Origin: Xanthomonas sp. DAR 34887
GTDB taxonomy: Bacteria > Pseudomonadota > Gammaproteobacteria > Xanthomonadales > Xanthomonadaceae
NCBI RefSeq assembly: GCF_041245805.1
Contig: NZ_CP162490.1
Coordinates: 3,201,001-3,265,000 of the forward strand
DNA length: 64,000 bases
Direction of reading: 5' to 3'
In this document: piece by piece, positions 1 to 6,284 of the stretch
How positions within the stretch are numbered: position 1 is the stretch's first letter
Layout: each line of letters starts with the position of its first letter
Translations under genes and position numbers: made by a program
Notes under the pieces: model-generated
What the model was told of the DNA's origin: nothing
Database searches by the model: none
Seen by the model: only the letters and a program-made list of their open reading frames with translations

Positions 1-96
1 GACGGGACCATCGTGCGCGCCTCGCGCGCCCCGGCCCGCGATTGCCCGACGCTGTGCACCACCCTCGTCCTGCACATGCGGCGCATCCGCCGTTAG
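1..96 (+). CDS. C-terminal end of an unidentified protein (partial)
   Basis: An open frame enters from the left edge and ends at a TAG at 94-96, encoding 31 residues that end LHMRRIRR. No domain can be recognised from so short a tail. The next gene starts 25 nt later with its own ribosome binding site, so the two could be cotranscribed. The reading frame is inferred only from being open to the edge and from the sensible spacing to the next gene. Confidence 0.4.
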   Translation, partial: DGTIVRASRAPARDCPTLCTTLVLHMRRIRR

Positions 97-120
97 GCGG
101 CCCAGCAGGAGACGACTCCG

Positions 121-1020
121 ATGCAGACCATCCTGCCACGCAGCGCGCTCGCGACGGCGCTTCTGGTTTTCGCCCTGGCGCCGCATGCCGCGGCGGCAGA
201 CGCGTTCGGCCGCAGCCGCAGCGACCAGGGCGAACCGTTGCGGATTCCGATCGCCGACGACAGCGGCCAGCCGTGGACGCTGCAAGGGCGCCTGTGCCGC
301 CCCGAAGGCGCGCATCGCGCACGGCTGGTGGTGATCGCGCACGGCTCGCCGGCGAAAGCATCGGAACGGCCGGGCATGACGCTGGAGAGCTGCAGCGGCG
401 AATCCGCGCAATGGTTCCTGCACCGGCACTACGCGGTCGCGCTGGTGCTGCGCCTGGGCTACGGCGCGACCGGCGGCCCCTGGACCGAGGGATACGACGG
501 TTGCGACCGCGCCGACTATGCCAAGGCCGGTCTGGAGACGGCGCGGCAGCTGAAGACGATCGTGGATTTCGTCACCGCCCTGCCCGGCCTCGACCCGGGC
601 GGCGCCATCGTCGTCGGCCAGTCGGCCGGCGGCTGGGGCACGCTGGCCTACGACAGCATGCCGCATCCCAACGTCGCCGCCTTCGTCAACATGGCCGGCG
701 GCCGCGGCGGCCATTTCCACGATCGGGCCAACCGCAATTGCGCGCCGGAAAAACTGGTCGAGGCGGCAGGCCGCTTCGGCAAGACCGCGAGCACGCCGAT
801 GCTGTGGATCTACACCGGCAACGACAGCTTCTTCGATCCGGCGCTGGCCGCCGCGCTGCATCGCAGCTTCGTGCAGGCCGGCGGCCGGGCCGAACTGGTC
901 ACGCCCGCCGCCTACGGCGACGACGGGCACCACCTGTTCTTCGGCCGCGGCGGCTCGGCGATCTGGGGTCCGCCGGTCGCTGCCTACCTGAAGACGCTGG
1001 ACGCTGCGGCGTCCCCATGA
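121..1020 (+). CDS. Secreted alpha/beta hydrolase
   Basis: A 299-residue alpha/beta-hydrolase-fold protein, probably an esterase or dienelactone-hydrolase-like enzyme acting in the periplasm or outside the cell. Residues 1-26 form a Sec signal peptide ending AAAA. The nucleophile elbow is GQSAGG at 166-171 (Ser168), and an oxyanion-hole HGS lies at 74-76. Asp235 in YTGND and His270 or His271 in DDGHH are the likely rest of the triad. An AGGAGA ribosome binding site sits about 9 nt before the ATG. Its TGA overlaps the ATG of the next gene, so the two are probably translationally coupled. The substrate cannot be read from the sequence. Confidence 0.8.
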   Translation: MQTILPRSALATALLVFALAPHAAAADAFGRSRSDQGEPLRIPIADDSGQPWTLQGRLCRPEGAHRARLVVIAHGSPAKASERPGMTLESCSGESAQWFLHRHYAVALVLRLGYGATGGPWTEGYDGCDRADYAKAGLETARQLKTIVDFVTALPGLDPGGAIVVGQSAGGWGTLAYDSMPHPNVAAFVNMAGGRGGHFHDRANRNCAPEKLVEAAGRFGKTASTPMLWIYTGNDSFFDPALAAALHRSFVQAGGRAELVTPAAYGDDGHHLFFGRGGSAIWGPPVAAYLKTLDAAASP

Positions 1021-2717
1021 CCTCCCCGACCATCCGCGCAGAGCACACGATGACCATGCAATCGATCCGGGACATCATCCAGACCGTCGGCCTGCACACC
1101 GCCGCCGAGAACATTCCGCTGATCACCAAGAAGGGCGGTGCCTACACCTGGCTGTTCGACCTGCGCCGGGTGTTCATGCGGCGCGAGGCGCTCGAGCAGA
1201 TCGCCCATGCGTTCTGGGAACGCAACGCCGCGCGCGCGCCGTTCCAGCTCGGCGGCCTGGAGACGGCGGCGATCCCGCTGCTCACCGCGCTGCTGCTGAC
1301 CGCGCCGAAGGAGCGTGGCGCGGTCAACGGCTTCATCATCCGCAAGGACCGCAAGACCACGGGCCTGGGCAATGCGATCGAAGGCGACGTGCTGGACCTG
1401 CCGATCGTGCTGGTCGACGACTCGCTGAACTCCGGCAACAGCGCCGAAAAGGCGCGCGCGGTCGTCGCCATGGCCGGCCACCCGCTTGCCGAGGTGTTCG
1501 TGGTGGTCGATTTCCTGTCCAAGGCCGGCATGCAGTGGCGCAAGACCCACGGCATCGCCGTGCAATCGCTGTTCACCCTGAAGGATTTCGATCTTCCGCC
1601 GGACCCCAGCACGCCGCACCCGACGCAGGGCTACCGCGAACTGTGGCGCACGGCGACGCCGGGCGGCTTCGCTTATCACGTGGTGCCGAAGTCCGCGCCG
1701 CTGCTGGTCGGCGACACCATCTACCGCGGCTGCGACGCGGCGAAGATGCAGGCGTTCTCCGCCGAAACCGGCGGACTGCGCTGGGAGTACCAGGTGACCG
1801 GCGCGGCCTACACCAAGAAAGGCATCTGGTCGTGCCCGGCCTATCACGACGGGCGCCTGTACTTCGGCGCCTACAACGGCACCGTGTACTGCCTGGACGC
1901 GGAAAGCGGCGAGGAGATCTGGACGCATCCGGACGGCGACTGGATCGGCGCCTCGCCGCTGCTGCTGCCCCAGCACAACCTGCTGTATGTCGGCATCGAG
2001 TACGTTCGCCCGTGGGCGCAGGGCAGCCTGGCCGCCTACGACATGGGCACGGGCGAGAAGGTCTGGGAACACCAGGTCGAGAAACTGCAGCACGGCTCGC
2101 CGGGCTATTGGCAAGGCGGCGACCTGGTGATCTGGGGCAGCGCCGATCACGAAACGCTCGCGCTCGAGGCCAAGACCGGCCGCATCGTCTGGCGCTTCCC
2201 GACCCGGCGCTCGGTGAAATACGCGCCCGCGGTCGACGAACAGCGCCGGCTGACCGCGTTCGCCTCCTTCGACAAGTCGATCTACCTCCTCGACGTGGCC
2301 ACCGGCGAGAAACGCGGCGAATGGCAGACCGACGAGATCTGCTACACCACGCCGCTGTTCGCCGGCAACAAACTGTTCTGCGGTTCCGGCGACCGGCATC
2401 TGTACGTCATCGACGTGGACACGATGCAGTTGCTCAAGAAGATCAACCTGCGCGCGCGCGTGTATGCCTCGCCCAAGCGCGTGGGCAATCGCGTCATCGT
2501 CGGCAGCAACGGCGGCCGGGTCGTGGAGATCGACATCGACACGCTGGAGACCAAGGGCGTGCTGCAGCTGCCGGACGCGGTCACCAACGGCGTCGCGGTC
2601 TCGCCGGACGGACGGCGCATCTTCGTCTCCACCTACATGAACCATCTCTACGCGTTCGAGCGGTTGCGCGAGGCCGGGGAAAGCGCGGGCGGCCACGCCC
2701 TGGCCGCGTCGTCGTAG
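1017..2717 (+). CDS. Phosphoribosyltransferase-like/beta-propeller (PQQ repeat) fusion protein
   Basis: About 566 residues in two parts. Residues 1 to about 200 resemble an orotate-phosphoribosyltransferase-type fold; the PRPP-binding loop reads VLVDDSLNSGNS at 131-142. From about residue 225 to the end there are seven or eight beta-propeller blades of the PQQ/BamB type, with the recurring pattern YxLDxxTGExxW. There is no signal peptide, so the protein is probably cytoplasmic. The ATG at 1017 overlaps the hydrolase stop; ATGs at 1050 and 1056 are alternatives and none has a strong ribosome binding site. The open frame continues upstream to 42, but that part is antisense-like shadow of the hydrolase. 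The gene lies just before the double-glycine-leader modules, and a broken copy of its 3' end recurs at 4218. Its role in that locus is unknown. Confidence 0.75.
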   Translation: MTSPTIRAEHTMTMQSIRDIIQTVGLHTAAENIPLITKKGGAYTWLFDLRRVFMRREALEQIAHAFWERNAARAPFQLGGLETAAIPLLTALLLTAPKERGAVNGFIIRKDRKTTGLGNAIEGDVLDLPIVLVDDSLNSGNSAEKARAVVAMAGHPLAEVFVVVDFLSKAGMQWRKTHGIAVQSLFTLKDFDLPPDPSTPHPTQGYRELWRTATPGGFAYHVVPKSAPLLVGDTIYRGCDAAKMQAFSAETGGLRWEYQVTGAAYTKKGIWSCPAYHDGRLYFGAYNGTVYCLDAESGEEIWTHPDGDWIGASPLLLPQHNLLYVGIEYVRPWAQGSLAAYDMGTGEKVWEHQVEKLQHGSPGYWQGGDLVIWGSADHETLALEAKTGRIVWRFPTRRSVKYAPAVDEQRRLTAFASFDKSIYLLDVATGEKRGEWQTDEICYTTPLFAGNKLFCGSGDRHLYVIDVDTMQLLKKINLRARVYASPKRVGNRVIVGSNGGRVVEIDIDTLETKGVLQLPDAVTNGVAVSPDGRRIFVSTYMNHLYAFERLREAGESAGGHALAASS

Positions 2718-3036
2718 CGCAGCGCCGCGCGCCAGGATCGATCCGGGCGCGCGGCCAGGCACGGCGCGCGGGGCGGATCAGCCGAAGCGAGGACGGTTTT
2801 CCCCGCAAACATCTCGAAGGATCAACATGAGAACGCTCGATATCATCGAAATCGACATGGTCGCCGGCGGCACGCGCGCTTCGATCGGCGCGCACCCGTT
2901 GTCCACCTCGATCCACCACGCCAAGGCGCACAAGAAAGTGCACCACGCCAAGGCCAAGGCCCACCACCACCATGCAGCGATGCACACATCGACGGCGATG
3001 CAGACCGTCGCCGAGTTCGACGCGCCGATAGAGGCC
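2631..3036 (+). repeat. Copy A of a ~405-bp direct repeat
   Basis: This stretch covers the last 29 codons of the fusion gene, the spacer, and the first 70 codons of the first toxin gene. It recurs with high identity at 4218-4620, offset by about 1.59 kb. The shared spacer includes the block ATCAGCCGAAGCGAGGACGG before the ribosome binding site. The pair marks a tandem duplication of a leader-plus-toxin cassette. Confidence 0.85.
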
Positions 3037-3600
3037 GAAGGCGGTGGCGGCGAGGGCGGCGAAGGTGGTGAGGGAGGCGAAGGCGGCGAAGGTGGCGAGG
3101 GCGACGGCAGCGGCGGTTACGACGACGGCAACGATGCGGATGGCAACGGACCGGCCGACACCAACATCGGCAGCAGCCACCAGACCAGCGATGGCAGGAC
3201 GGTCTCGATCACCTACCAGAACACCCAGGATGGGGCGAGCAGCGACAATCCGGTCACCTCCAAGATGGCCTCGGCGCTGAACTCGGTGCTCGACAGCGAC
3301 ACCGGCGTCGACAGCATCGACATCTCCGCGACGACCAACGGCAGCCACACCCCCAACTCTGCCCACTACACCGGCAACGCGGTCGATATCAACATCATCA
3401 ACGACGTGCATGTCGGCACCAGCGGCGCGGGTTTCGACAACGCGCAGGCGCTGGAGAACGCCGCGATGAACGATCCCAACGTCAGCTACGTGGAAGGCCC
3501 CGCCGGCAATTTCATCCGCTCCAGCCCCACCGCGGACTGGACCGCCGCCAGCCGGGAAAGCGGCGACACGACGCACGTGCATATCAGCGTCTTCAAGTAG
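2827..3600 (+). CDS. Double-glycine-leader protein with C-terminal M15/LAS-type zinc peptidase domain (toxin candidate 1)
   Basis: 257 residues. The first 15, MRTLDIIEIDMVAGG, match the leader of colicin V (MRTLTLNELDSVSGG) at nine positions, including the terminal Gly-Gly that C39-peptidase ABC exporters cleave. Residues 29-53 are rich in His and Lys, and 71-92 are Glu-Gly-Gly repeats forming an acidic flexible linker. From about 115 the chain resembles the D-Ala-D-Ala metallopeptidase (M15/LAS) fold: SAHYTGNAVDI at 179-189 supplies His180 and Asp187, and HVHIS at 250-254 supplies the second histidine pair. I infer a secreted peptidoglycan endo- or carboxypeptidase exported by a type I system not present in the window. 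A GAAGGA ribosome binding site precedes the ATG. A hairpin and a signal-peptide gene follow. The family as a whole is one I do not recognise. Confidence 0.75.
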   Translation: MRTLDIIEIDMVAGGTRASIGAHPLSTSIHHAKAHKKVHHAKAKAHHHHAAMHTSTAMQTVAEFDAPIEAEGGGGEGGEGGEGGEGGEGGEGDGSGGYDDGNDADGNGPADTNIGSSHQTSDGRTVSITYQNTQDGASSDNPVTSKMASALNSVLDSDTGVDSIDISATTNGSHTPNSAHYTGNAVDINIINDVHVGTSGAGFDNAQALENAAMNDPNVSYVEGPAGNFIRSSPTADWTAASRESGDTTHVHISVFK

Positions 3601-3618
3601 CCCCAAGCCCACTTCCCT

Positions 3619-3649
3619 CTTCCGGGCCGCAGCCACTGCGGCCCGGAAG
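3619..3649 (+). terminator. Perfect 13-bp hairpin between toxin 1 and its partner
   Basis: CTTCCGGGCCGCA at 3619-3631 pairs perfectly with 3637-3649 around the loop GCCAC. It starts 18 nt after the toxin stop and ends 24 nt before the next start codon. No U-tract follows, so partial termination or mRNA 3'-end protection is as likely as full termination. Confidence 0.6.
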
Positions 3650-3673
3650 ACACTCACCTATCGGAGATGCCCC

Positions 3674-4060
3674 ATGAAGTCCCTCTGGCTGCCGCGCACT
3701 TGCATGGCCTCGCTTCTCATCTTCGCCGTGCAAGGCGCGTCGCAGGCGACGCAAGCGGCGTCCGGCGACGACGCCGGGCAAGCGCTGGCGTATGTCCTGA
3801 AGAACGACACCGTCCTGTCGAGGACGTTCGGCGAATGCCCGAACCTGAAATTCACCCGCGGCGCGGCAAAGGGCACGCCCACGTTCCTGATCGAGGGCAG
3901 CTGCGACATCAAGGACAATCCCGAGGAGGATGCGGACTGTCCCGCCTACCAGGTCCACGCGTCCGGGACGATCGACACGCCGTCGCATTGGACCGTCCGC
4001 CAGCTGGAGTTGAAGCTGGTGTGCTCCAGCGAGGGAGCGGCGGCGCAACGCCGGATGTGA
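3674..4060 (+). CDS. Small exported protein, immunity candidate for toxin 1
   Basis: 128 residues with a Sec signal peptide (about residues 1-28, ending ATQA). The mature part has several cysteines (in GECPN, GSCD, ADCPAY and LVCSS) that could form disulfides, which fits a periplasmic location. I do not recognise the family. It lies directly downstream of the peptidase-type toxin gene, behind a hairpin, and module 2 repeats the same order with an unrelated exported protein. By position and location it is a candidate immunity protein that protects the producer's periplasm. The start is supported by CGGAGA 7 nt upstream. The C-terminal tail is low in structure and might be altered by a late frameshift. 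Confidence 0.6.
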   Translation: MKSLWLPRTCMASLLIFAVQGASQATQAASGDDAGQALAYVLKNDTVLSRTFGECPNLKFTRGAAKGTPTFLIEGSCDIKDNPEEDADCPAYQVHASGTIDTPSHWTVRQLELKLVCSSEGAAAQRRM

Positions 4061-4217
4061 TCGTTCGGCACGCCGCTCGTCCGCCGCGCAAAGCGCGAAT
4101 GCCGAAGTCCGCCACGGCACGCACCGGCCCTGCTGCTACCGGGTCGCGCCTGCCAGCGAACGCAAGCGGCGCCCGGCGCGGCGATACCCGCCAGTTTCCG
4201 GAACACATCGGCATGCG

Positions 4218-4304
4218 ACCTACATGAATCATTTTCCACGCGTTCGAGCGTTTGCGTGCAGCCGCGGGAAACACGGCCGCCACGCGCTCGTCGCGTCGCC
4301 GTAG
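4218..4304 (+). pseudogene. Broken copy of the 3' end of the propeller fusion gene
   Basis: 4218-4304 aligns with 2631-2717, the last codons and stop of the upstream fusion gene, but carries a 2-nt net insertion near 4233 and several substitutions, so the frame is lost. It has no start and is not a gene. It is the footprint left when the leader cassette was duplicated. Confidence 0.8.
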
Positions 4305-4620
4305 CGCAGCGCGCGCGGCAGGATCGATCCGGGCGTGCGGCCCTGCGCCGTACGGCCGGATCAGCCGAAGCGAGGACGGCTCTTTCCCCGCAACATGTCA
4401 AAGGATCTACATGAGAACGCTCGATATCATCGAAATCGATATGGTCGCCGGCGGCACCCGCGCTTCGATCGGCGCGCATCCGCTGTCCAGCTCGATCCAT
4501 CACGCCAAGGCGCACAAGAAGGCGCACCACGCCAAGGCCAAGACCCATCACCACCACGCGGCGATGCACAAGACGGTGGCGATGCAGACCGTTGCCGAGT
4601 ACGAGGCGCCGATCGAGGCC
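4218..4620 (+). repeat. Copy B of the ~405-bp direct repeat
   Basis: Second copy of the block at 2631-3036. It includes the fusion-gene remnant, the spacer with GGATCAGCCGAAGCGAGGAC, the ribosome binding site AAAGGAT, and the leader plus His/Lys-rich codons of the second toxin. Identity drops sharply after the Glu-Gly tract, where the two toxins carry unrelated domains. Confidence 0.85.
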
Positions 4621-5262
4621 GAAGGCGGTGAGGGTGGCGAGGGCGGTGAAGGCGGTGAAGGCGGTGAAGGTGGAGAAGGTGGAGAAGGTGGCGAAGGCGG
4701 TGAGGGAGGCGAAGGCGGCGAAGGCGACGGCGGCGAGGGGGATGGCGGCGACGGTGATGGCGATGGTGACGGCGGCGATGGTGGGGACGGCGGCGAAGGC
4801 GACGGTGGCGCCGGCAGCAACGACAAGCCGGCCACGTCCGCAACGGCCAGCGGCACCACGGTGACCTACACCGCCGCGGACGGCTCCACCCAGGAAGTCA
4901 CCGGCACCCATCCGAACCGCGACAACAATCCGCTCGACATCCGTTCCGGCAGCTTCGCCGACAACCACGGTTCGCTCGGCGACGATCGCGGCTTCGCGAT
5001 CTTCTCCAATCCCCAGGCAGGACTCGACGCTGCGGTGGCCAACATGAACCGCATCAACGACAACAACAACGGCACCGCCACCCTCAGCCAGATCATCACC
5101 ACATGGTCGCCGCCGAGCGAGAACCCGACCTCGGAAATGATCACCACGATCACCACCAATTCGGGCCTGAATCCGAACGACCAGTGGAGCTCGTTGAGCA
5201 GCGCCCAGCAGAACGCGTTCGTCACGGCCTACGGCCACCGCGAAGGCTGGCACGGCAACTAA
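4411..5262 (+). CDS. Double-glycine-leader protein with C-terminal muramidase-like domain (toxin candidate 2)
   Basis: 283 residues. Residues 1-70 are nearly identical to toxin 1: the leader MRTLDIIEIDMVAGG and the His/Lys-rich segment at 29-53. The acidic tract is longer, with eleven EGG repeats at 71-103 and then Gly-Asp-rich sequence to about 135. The C-terminal domain (about 165-283) has NRDNNPLDIRSG at 169-180, GFAIFSNPQAGLDAAV at 194-209 and TWSPPSEN at 231-238. This resembles phage and bacterial P5-type muramidase-like domains, which read NNPGNIR...F.SPE.G...W.PP.EN. I infer peptidoglycan cleavage. The open frame extends upstream to 4252, but the ATG at 4411 is set by the conserved leader and AAGGA. 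No XVIPCD tail is present, so it is not a typical Xanthomonas type IV effector. Partner and hairpin follow downstream. Confidence 0.75.
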   Translation: MRTLDIIEIDMVAGGTRASIGAHPLSSSIHHAKAHKKAHHAKAKTHHHHAAMHKTVAMQTVAEYEAPIEAEGGEGGEGGEGGEGGEGGEGGEGGEGGEGGEGGEGDGGEGDGGDGDGDGDGGDGGDGGEGDGGAGSNDKPATSATASGTTVTYTAADGSTQEVTGTHPNRDNNPLDIRSGSFADNHGSLGDDRGFAIFSNPQAGLDAAVANMNRINDNNNGTATLSQIITTWSPPSENPTSEMITTITTNSGLNPNDQWSSLSSAQQNAFVTAYGHREGWHGN

Positions 5263-5274
5263 TTCACCCAGCGG

Positions 5275-5302
5275 TGAGGCCGGGATGCGCATCCCGGCCT
5301 CA
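5275..5302 (+). terminator. Perfect 28-nt palindrome between toxin 2 and its partner
   Basis: TGAGGCCGGGATG at 5275-5287 is followed by its exact reverse complement at 5290-5302 after a CG centre. It lies 12 nt after the toxin stop and 28 nt before the next ATG. The sequence is unrelated to the hairpin of module 1, but the position is the same. There is no U-tract. Confidence 0.6.
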
Positions 5303-5330
5303 TTCACCACGACACGTTACGGAGATCCCC

Positions 5331-6005
5331 ATGACCCCCAGATCCCTTTCGCTGTTCGCCCTGCTCGCCTTCGGCATGGCCATCGCGCAGGTCCACGCCG
5401 CGGACAGCGACGCCGCCGCCTGCACGCGCGCGTTGCAGCAGGCCTTCGCCGCTTCCGCCAACGCGACCGCCCTGCCCGCTGCGTGCACGCGCATCGGCCC
5501 TGTCGCGCTGGGCATGCGCAAGCAACAGGTGCTGGCCGCGCTCGGCCAGCCGGACGTCACCCGCGCCGATGCCGCACACCCGCAGGCGCTCAGCGTCGTG
5601 TACCTGTACCCGCGCGAGCTCAACGCGCAACTGGCGCGCCAGCCGCGTGCGGCCGGTACGCTCGCCCACAGCCAGTTGGCCGTGCGCTTCCGCGACGACC
5701 GGGTCACCAACCTGATCGCCTTTGCCGATCCGAACGCGCCCTTGCCGTTCGACCTGCTCGGCCAGCCGGTCGGCACCCATATCGACCGCCTGCTGCAGGC
5801 GATCGGCGGGCAACCGCAATGGAACGCCAGCCGCGACTACGTCCAGTTCGCCGCCATGCCGCTGGGCGTGGACGTGGATCCGGACACCTCGGCCATCGTC
5901 GGGTTGAACATCGCCGCCAGCAAGGCGGACCTGGACAGCTTCGACCTGCCCGGCCTGCAACTGCGCAAGGACGCGAACAGCGGGCTGGTCAACGGCATCC
6001 GCTGA
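5331..6005 (+). CDS. Exported protein with SmpA/BLIP-like repeats, immunity candidate for toxin 2
   Basis: 224 residues with a Sec signal peptide (1-23, ending VHA) and an ATG preceded by GGAGA. After a cysteine pair (AACTRAL, AACTRI) come two segments resembling the SmpA/BamE/BLIP-like fold: GMRKQQVLAALGQPD and later GTHIDRLLQAIGGQPQ. Each is followed by beta-rich sequence such as LAVRFRDDRVTNLIAF. This fold is used by protein inhibitors such as BLIP. Together with the position right behind a muramidase-like toxin, this suggests a periplasmic immunity inhibitor. It could instead be an unrelated envelope protein. About 225 bp without a gene follow, up to the terminator of the opposite-strand dksA-like gene. 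Confidence 0.6.
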   Translation: MTPRSLSLFALLAFGMAIAQVHAADSDAAACTRALQQAFAASANATALPAACTRIGPVALGMRKQQVLAALGQPDVTRADAAHPQALSVVYLYPRELNAQLARQPRAAGTLAHSQLAVRFRDDRVTNLIAFADPNAPLPFDLLGQPVGTHIDRLLQAIGGQPQWNASRDYVQFAAMPLGVDVDPDTSAIVGLNIAASKADLDSFDLPGLQLRKDANSGLVNGIR

Positions 6006-6230
6006 ATGTCGCCGTCGCCGCCTCCCTGGCGCGGCGCCGGTACGCGCCACAGCGCGGGTCGAGCGGCACGGGACCGGCGGCAGCGCGGGAACCGCACACA
6101 CGCCATCGCCTGCGCACCGGGCGCAGCGGCTGCGCGCGTGCCACAAACGCCATCGCCGCGCCCACTGCCGCGGCACCCGATCGCGCGGCCTGGCGACAGA
6201 CAGGTGGACTGGCGCGATCGCCAGAAAGCA

Positions 6231-6256
6231 CAAGGCCCCGCGCGAGCAGGGCCTTG
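6231..6256 (-). terminator. Terminator of the dksA-like gene
   Basis: CAAGGCCC at 6231-6238 pairs with GGGCCTTG at 6249-6256. On the minus strand it follows the stop codon at 6285 by about 28 nt and is succeeded by TGCTTTC. Confidence 0.6.
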
Positions 6257-6284
6257 GGCGAACGCAGACGCAGGGGTTGGCGAA

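Noticed and set aside
42..1016. Open frame continuing upstream of the PRTase/propeller fusion
   Set aside because: It overlaps the well-supported hydrolase gene in another frame, and its translation is Arg/Pro-rich shadow sequence without any domain.
1600..2717. PQQ-dependent dehydrogenase
   Set aside because: Only propeller blades are present; there is no signal peptide, no PQQ-binding disulfide or catalytic Asp pattern, and the N-terminus is a phosphoribosyltransferase-like domain.
4620..4800. Short tandem repeats that could suggest a CRISPR or VNTR locus
   Set aside because: They are in-frame EGG and DGD codons within the second toxin gene; there are no spacers of constant length.
2827..6005. 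Type IV secretion (X-Tfe) effector/immunity genes
   Set aside because: Xanthomonas T4SS effectors carry a C-terminal XVIPCD region; neither toxin has one, and both have a double-glycine leader at the N-terminus instead.
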